NCBI GenBank assembly: GCA_015664885.1
Contig: DQPL01000032.1
Location: 1-55,409, forward strand
DNA length: 55,409 nucleotides
Reading direction: 5' to 3'
Source: Gemmatimonadota bacterium
Lineage (GTDB): Bacteria > Gemmatimonadota > Gemmatimonadetes > Longimicrobiales > Gaopeijiaceae
The translations under genes and the position numbers were made by a program. Each line of letters begins with the position of its first letter. Positions within the stretch are counted from its first letter, which is position 1. Shown in pieces: positions 51,189 to 55,409 of the stretch. The notes below the pieces were generated by a model that was not told where the DNA came from, ran no database searches, and saw only the letters and a list, made by a program, of their open reading frames with translations.

Positions 51189-54000
51189 CACCGAGCACGT
51201 CAGCCAAATACTTCCCGGTCTCGCTCTCCGGCACACTGGCGACGGTCTCGGGCCTTCCCATAGCGACGACCTCGCCTCCACGCCAACCCGCGCCGGGACC
51301 CAGATCGATCACCCAGTCGGCCACCTTGATGACGTCGAGATTATGCTCGATGACCAGCACGGTGTTGCCTGCGTCGACGAGGCGGTCCAGTACGGACAGC
51401 AACTTGCTCACGTCCTCTCCGGAGAGGCCGGTCGTCGGCTCATCGAGGATGTATAGCTTCCGCCCCTTCTTGCCGGCCGCGCGGGCGAGCTCGCGCGCGA
51501 TCTTCAGCCTCTGTGCCTCTCCGCCTGAAAGCGTGGTCGCCGCCTGCCCTAAGCGCAGGTAGCCCAGTCCGACCTGTTGCAGCTGCCAGAGCGTCTTGCC
51601 GAGCTTGCGCTCGCGGATGAAGAAGCGAATCGCTTCGTCGACCGTGAGGTCGAGCACTTCGGAAATGTGCTTGCCGCGTACCTTCACGTCGAGGATCTCC
51701 CGGCCGTATCGCGTGCCGCTACAGTCCTCGCACGGCACGTAAACGTCGGCCATGAAAATCATCTCGATCTCGACCTTGCCGGCGCCTTTGCAGTGTTCGC
51801 AACGGCCGCCGCTCACGTTGAAGCTGAAGTGGCCCGGACCGTACCCGCGCTGCCTCGCCATGGGTTGGGAGGCGAAAAGCTTTCGGACCTCATCCCAAGC
51901 CTTGATGTACGTCACCGGGTTCGAGCGCGGGGTTCGGCCGATGGGAGACTGATCGACGAGCACCACCGCGTCGAGATGACTAAGGCCGTCCAGCGCCTCG
52001 TAGTCCCCGACGAGCTCTCCGAGGTGCTCCTTGGCCGAGGTCTCCCCGCCAAGCTCCCGCTCTGCGGCCCTGAAGAGCACATCGTGAACGAGCGTGGACT
52101 TCCCGGAGCCCGAGACACCGGTAACGACCGTCAACGTGCCGAGCGGAATGTCCACGTCCACTCCGCGCAAGTTGTGGAGCCGCGCGCCTCTGAGCGTGAG
52201 ACACGCACCGTCCACCTGGCGGACTCTCTCGGGCAGCGCGACAGAGGAACGCCCCGACAGATACCGCCCCGTAGCGGTGTCCTCAACCTCGAGCGCGTCC
52301 GGCGGGCCCTCATACACCACCTGCCCACCTTGCTCCCCCGACGCAGGCCCAAGCTCGACAACGTGGTCCGCTGAAAGAATCGCCTGCGAATCGTGCTCGA
52401 CCACGACGACCGTGTTCCCCGCAGCACTGAGTTTCTGCAGCAGGCTGAGCAGGGCTCCGGTGTCCTTGGGATGGAGCCCAATCGTGGGCTCGTCGAGCAC
52501 ATAAAGCGTGTCCACCAGTGCTGCGCCAAGTGAGTTCGCGAGGTTGATGCGCTGCGCCTCTCCACCAGACAGCGTGCGTGTCTGTCGGCTCAGCGTGAGG
52601 TATCCGAGGCCGACTTCGGCGAGAAAGCCGACACGTGCGCGAAGTTCGCGCACAATCGTCTCGGCGATCTGAGCCTCCATCTCACTGAGCTCGAGCCCTT
52701 CCAGCCAGGGACCGAACTCTTCAAGTGGAATCTCCGCCACCTGAGAGATCGTGTGCTGCCCGATGCGCACCCTAAGCGCTTCGGGTCTGATGCGTGCACC
52801 ACCGCACTCCCGACAGTCCTGAGGACTCTGGTACTGTCGCAAGAAGACCCGGATGTACTGCTTGTAACGCTTGTTCTCCTTCGATACCAGAAACGGAATC
52901 ACGCCGGTGAAGCCCTTGGTACCGTAGAGCACGGCCTCCCTGAACTTCTCCGGCAATTCCTGCCAGGGTGAGTAGTAGGAGACGTTCTCATCCATCGCGA
53001 AATCCCTCAGCCGGTCGCGCGCGCGCCGATAACGCGGCTTCGACCAGGGGTCGACCGCGCCTTCACCCAACGAGCGCCTAGGGTTCGGCACCACCAATTC
53101 GGGATCGTAGTCGAGCGTGGCGCCGAAACCGGTGCACAGCTTGCACGTGCCGTAGGGGCTGTTGAATGAGAACAGTTGCGGCGTCGGATCCAGGAACGTG
53201 ACCTCGGGATGATCCGGACAGCGAAAATGCTCGGAGAAGAGAATGCGGTTTTCCGGTCCCTCGTCGGCGACAACCACGATCGAGTCGCCTTCTCCCTCGA
53301 CAAAGCAAGTGCCCAGCGAGTCCGCGAGGCGGTCCGAGGCACTGCTCTCGACTGTGAGTCGGTCGACGACCACGAGCAGCTCTCGGGCCTCGGCGACGTC
53401 GACTCCGAGCACCTCTGCGTCGGAAGCGTTGTCTCCGGAGATGTCCAGTGATTCGCCGTCAGCGAGCAAGCGCATGAAGCCCATGGCGCGCAGGTTCGAG
53501 ACCATGAGCTCGTGCGTGACCTGCCCACTACGTGGAAGTGGGAACGTGACCTGGATGCGTGTGCCTTCGGGCAGCTGCAAGACGCGGTCGACGGCCTCGC
53601 TGACGGTGTCGGGACGGACCTGCCGGTCGCACTCGGGGCAATGCGTCCGCCCTACGCGCGACCAGAGCAGACGGAGGTAATCGTACACTTCAGTCGCGGT
53701 GCCGACGGTGGAGCGGCTCGACTTGGTCGGGTTCTTTTGCTCGATCGCGACGGCTGGAGAGATGCCTTCCACCGAATCCACATCCGGCTTCTCCATACGC
53801 TCGAGAAACTGCTTGGCGTATGTGGAAAGCGACTCCACGTACCGGCGCTGACCCTCGGCGAAAAGCGTGTCGAGCGCGAGCGAGCTCTTGCCGGACCCCG
53901 ATGGACCGGTGATGACCGTGAGCTGCCTCCTGGGCAGATCTAGGTCGATGCTCTTGAGGTTGTGCTGGCGAGCTCCGCGAATGCGGATGGGGTCGTTCAT
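51166..54000 (-). CDS. uvrA: Excinuclease ABC subunit A
   Basis: The 944-aa protein has two ABC ATPase modules: Walker A GPSGSGKSS at 32-40 and GVSGSGKST near 630, signature motifs TLSGGEAQRINLA and TLSGGEAQRLKIA, and zinc sites in CPEC, CRECGG and CEHCKGAGK/CEDCSG. It finds bulky lesions for nucleotide excision repair with UvrB and UvrC. The ATG at 54000 has no strong ribosome binding site; a longer frame from 54123 lacks family character. The final residues overlap the small membrane gene. Confidence 0.97.
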   Translation of the reverse strand: MNDPIRIRGARQHNLKSIDLDLPRRQLTVITGPSGSGKSSLALDTLFAEGQRRYVESLSTYAKQFLERMEKPDVDSVEGISPAVAIEQKNPTKSSRSTVGTATEVYDYLRLLWSRVGRTHCPECDRQVRPDTVSEAVDRVLQLPEGTRIQVTFPLPRSGQVTHELMVSNLRAMGFMRLLADGESLDISGDNASDAEVLGVDVAEARELLVVVDRLTVESSASDRLADSLGTCFVEGEGDSIVVVADEGPENRILFSEHFRCPDHPEVTFLDPTPQLFSFNSPYGTCKLCTGFGATLDYDPELVVPNPRRSLGEGAVDPWSKPRYRRARDRLRDFAMDENVSYYSPWQELPEKFREAVLYGTKGFTGVIPFLVSKENKRYKQYIRVFLRQYQSPQDCRECGGARIRPEALRVRIGQHTISQVAEIPLEEFGPWLEGLELSEMEAQIAETIVRELRARVGFLAEVGLGYLTLSRQTRTLSGGEAQRINLANSLGAALVDTLYVLDEPTIGLHPKDTGALLSLLQKLSAAGNTVVVVEHDSQAILSADHVVELGPASGEQGGQVVYEGPPDALEVEDTATGRYLSGRSSVALPERVRQVDGACLTLRGARLHNLRGVDVDIPLGTLTVVTGVSGSGKSTLVHDVLFRAAERELGGETSAKEHLGELVGDYEALDGLSHLDAVVLVDQSPIGRTPRSNPVTYIKAWDEVRKLFASQPMARQRGYGPGHFSFNVSGGRCEHCKGAGKVEIEMIFMADVYVPCEDCSGTRYGREILDVKVRGKHISEVLDLTVDEAIRFFIRERKLGKTLWQLQQVGLGYLRLGQAATTLSGGEAQRLKIARELARAAGKKGRKLYILDEPTTGLSGEDVSKLLSVLDRLVDAGNTVLVIEHNLDVIKVADWVIDLGPGAGWRGGEVVAMGRPETVASVPESETGKYLADVLGARAPALS

Positions 54001-54180
54001 GCCGAACGATATAACCGACGTCCACACCCAACAGGTCTTGACGCCCATCCGGGGCGCCAACAGCTTTTCCGGACTATGAAAAACATGATCCACGTCACGC
54101 ACCATCATCAGCACGCGGCCCAAGCGGGTTGCGGAGGATTGGTGCGTACCTAGGACGTAGATCCAGGAAGCAGCAAGCCA

Positions 54181-54206
54181 CCACGGCCCGTCTCGACGGG
54201 CCGTGG
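54181..54206. terminator. 12-bp perfect hairpin between padR and uvrA
   Basis: CCACGGCCCGTC and GACGGGCCGTGG form a perfect stem around TC. It lies downstream of the PadR gene on the minus strand and upstream of uvrA; no T-run follows, so rho-independent function is uncertain. Confidence 0.5.
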
Positions 54207-54268
54207 GTAGAGCAGCAGGAGCCTGCGGTACAGCGCCTGCGAGCGCTCGAGGCCCGGCGGTCGCTCGC

Positions 54269-54634
54269 TCATCCGTCGTCGCCTGCCACGGCCAGGTCGG
54301 CTTCTGCGGCGGCTGCGAGCGATCGCATGCGGCTCGCCTCCGCCGCGAGTACCTGGCGACCGAAGCTGGTGACCCGGTAGTAGCGACGTCGCTCTTGCAA
54401 CGCGTCCGCAGCCGGCCGGCGGGCGGCGGCCTCGATCATGCCCTCCTGCACGAGGCGGCGGATGTAGCGGTAGAGGTTTCCCGGCTCGAGCCGCAGGCGT
54501 CCTCCGCTACGTGACTCGATCTCTTTCACGATCCCGTAGCCGTGCAGCTCGTGCCCCGTGAGCACCAGCAGGACATGGAAGTCGACAGCTTTTAGCGGAA
54601 GATAGGAGTGCGGGTCGTGGCGGGCCCTGGTCAT
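54269..54634 (-). CDS. PadR-family transcriptional regulator
   Basis: The 121-aa winged-helix protein has VDFHVLLVLTGHELHGYGIVKEIESRSGGRLRLEPGN-type PadR core pieces (HGYGI turn; LEPGNLYRYIRRL recognition helix), then the wing RRRYYRVTSFGRQ and a short C-terminal dimerisation helix, as in group 2 PadR proteins. Such regulators often repress a nearby membrane or efflux gene; here the nearest divergent gene is the lipoprotein at 54783. The palindromes just upstream could be its operator. Confidence 0.87.
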   Translation of the reverse strand: MTRARHDPHSYLPLKAVDFHVLLVLTGHELHGYGIVKEIESRSGGRLRLEPGNLYRYIRRLVQEGMIEAAARRPAADALQERRRYYRVTSFGRQVLAAEASRMRSLAAAAEADLAVAGDDG

Positions 54635-54665
54635 GTGATCGTCCAGAAACGGGGCGGATTGTTCG

Positions 54666-54688
54666 ATATGATCATACTAAGCATATGA
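54666..54688. promoter_or_regulatory. Palindromic AT-rich site between padR and the lipoprotein gene
   Basis: TATGATCATA (54667-54676) is a perfect 10-bp palindrome and CATATG (54682-54687) a 6-bp one; ATATGA occurs twice 17 bases apart. In an otherwise GC-rich gap between divergent genes, this suggests a PadR operator and/or overlapping -10 boxes. Confidence 0.45.
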
Positions 54689-54782
54689 ATCCCGCAACCC
54701 CTAAACCTGCGCCTCTTGCTAAGGTGGGCCGGCGTGTAGAGGGTCCCGCCTCCCAAATTACAGTGAACCTTCGGAGATCATC

Positions 54783-55314
54783 TTGAAGCGTCTATTTCAG
54801 TGCGCCCTCTCGCTCGCCTTCGTCGCCGTACTTGCAACCGGATGCGACGACCCAACCTCCACACAGCTCGACATCGATGCTCAGTTCGCGAGGGGCGAAA
54901 ATGGAGTCGTCGCCATGGCGACGGGAAGTGGTGTGCGCGCCGGCTCTATCCGACATTTCCAGTTCTCGGCCATCGAGAAGGCCAACGGCTCCGTGTCGGG
55001 TCAGTTCAACCTGACGTTCGAGGGCCCGGACAACACGCACATTCGTGGCGAGATCGTCTGTATTCGCGTCGACGGAAGCCGGGCCTGGATCGGCAATAAG
55101 ATCACGAGCTCGGGCAACCCTGTGCTCGTCGGAAACCAGGGCGGGCTTCTACGTCGAAGACAATGGCGAGGGACAGGGGTCAACTGATCGCCTGAGTCGC
55201 ACCTTCGTGGATGGGGCACCCGACGGGGGTCTGGCACAAGATGTGTGCGATGGCGCCACGTTCATCGAGTTCGACGCTGTCGACATCGACAAGGGCAACA
55301 TCCAAGTGCACTAG
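54783..55314 (+). pseudogene. Lipoprotein of unknown function, +1 frameshift
   Basis: TTG at 54783 (GGAG seven bases before) opens a leader with lipobox VLATGCD (C21), then a beta-rich domain (HFQFSAIEKANGSVSGQFNLTF, IRGEIVCIRVDG). The frame breaks at the GGG near 55139-55142 and the C-terminal part continues one frame over: AGFYVEDNGEGQ, FVDGAPDGG and FIEFDAVDIDKGNIQVH. Removing one G gives a single 176-aa protein. Function unknown; it may be a secreted beta-sandwich protein. It is divergent from padR. Confidence 0.72.
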
Positions 55315-55352
55315 GCTCCGCGGTGTTCCGACTGGTGTAACGAACAGTCGAA

Positions 55353-55390
55353 GGAGGGGTGGCGATCCGAGAAGGTCGCCGCCTCTTTTT
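55353..55390 (+). terminator. Factor-independent terminator after the lipoprotein
   Basis: GAGGGGTGGCGA pairs imperfectly with TCGCCGCCTC and is followed by TTTTT. A smaller hairpin (CGACTG and CAGTCG, 55329-55350) lies just before it. Confidence 0.75.
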
Positions 55391-55409
55391 GTACGCCAAG
55401 GCCCCGCAC

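Noticed and set aside
1-55409. tRNA, rRNA, CRISPR arrays, insertion sequences and phage genes
   Set aside because: Looked for CCA-ended cloverleafs, regularly spaced repeats, transposase DDE motifs and integrase motifs by eye; none found that could be supported.

Overview
The window is a GC-rich bacterial chromosome segment, most likely from an uncultured Gemmatimonadota or a close relative. This is an inference from gene content: a SusC/SusD pair in a non-Bacteroidetes codon context, stand-alone secreted 'CarboxypepD_reg plus TonB plug' proteins, a PadR regulator, Tat-exported Gfo/Idh enzymes, many GTG/TTG starts and short stop/start overlaps. No rRNA, tRNA, CRISPR array, phage or insertion sequence was recognised. 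No gene-free stretch exceeds about 300 bases.

Layout. 1-5.4 kb: an unknown protein, a membrane-fused spermidine-synthase-like protein, a divergent three-domain multicopper oxidase and a small coiled-coil membrane protein. 5.4-6.9 kb: a decayed glycosyltransferase stub and an aminotransferase. 7-25.4 kb, all on the minus strand: an oxidative sugar/glycoside block. It holds an MFS permease, Gfo/Idh and TIM-barrel isomerase operon; a GMC flavoprotein, small subunit and plug-protein operon; SusC, SusD and two lipoproteins; a second plug protein; and Gfo/Idh, DUF1080 and a frameshifted proC. The set (GMC plus subunit 3, Gfo/Idh, sugar isomerase, DUF1080, outer-membrane import) matches what is known of 3-keto-glycoside metabolism. 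The substrate is not known. 25.5-29.9 kb: an exported M20 amidohydrolase, a second glycosyltransferase stub and two MFS transporters. 30-35.4 kb: a receiver/PIG-L fusion with a frameshift, then accA-ricT-metG and an M23 peptidase. 35.4-38.7 kb: two M16-like proteins without catalytic motifs and a lipoprotein. 38.8-43.3 kb: a tightly overlapped operon of fadJ, a MobA-like nucleotidyltransferase, XdhC, a CoxI domain and DUF402. 43.3-44.7 kb: a VKOR/DsbA-like thiol oxidation operon. 44.9-49.6 kb: HAD phosphatase, threonine dehydratase, gyrA and a zinc-ribbon membrane protein. 49.7-55.4 kb: a GT2/Rossmann fusion, a frameshifted small membrane protein, uvrA, a PadR regulator and a frameshifted lipoprotein.

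A theme across the window is broken reading frames. Four genes (proC, receiver/PIG-L, the 124-aa membrane protein, the last lipoprotein) each read through if a single base is removed, three of them at GGG runs. The aminotransferase may lack one C in a CCCCC run. Either the genome is undergoing decay or, more likely, the assembly carries homopolymer indels. Separately, an amidohydrolase has a nonsense codon in its signal peptide and runs in frame into a Gfo/Idh gene, and two membrane glycosyltransferases survive only as N-terminal stubs; those look like real gene decay.
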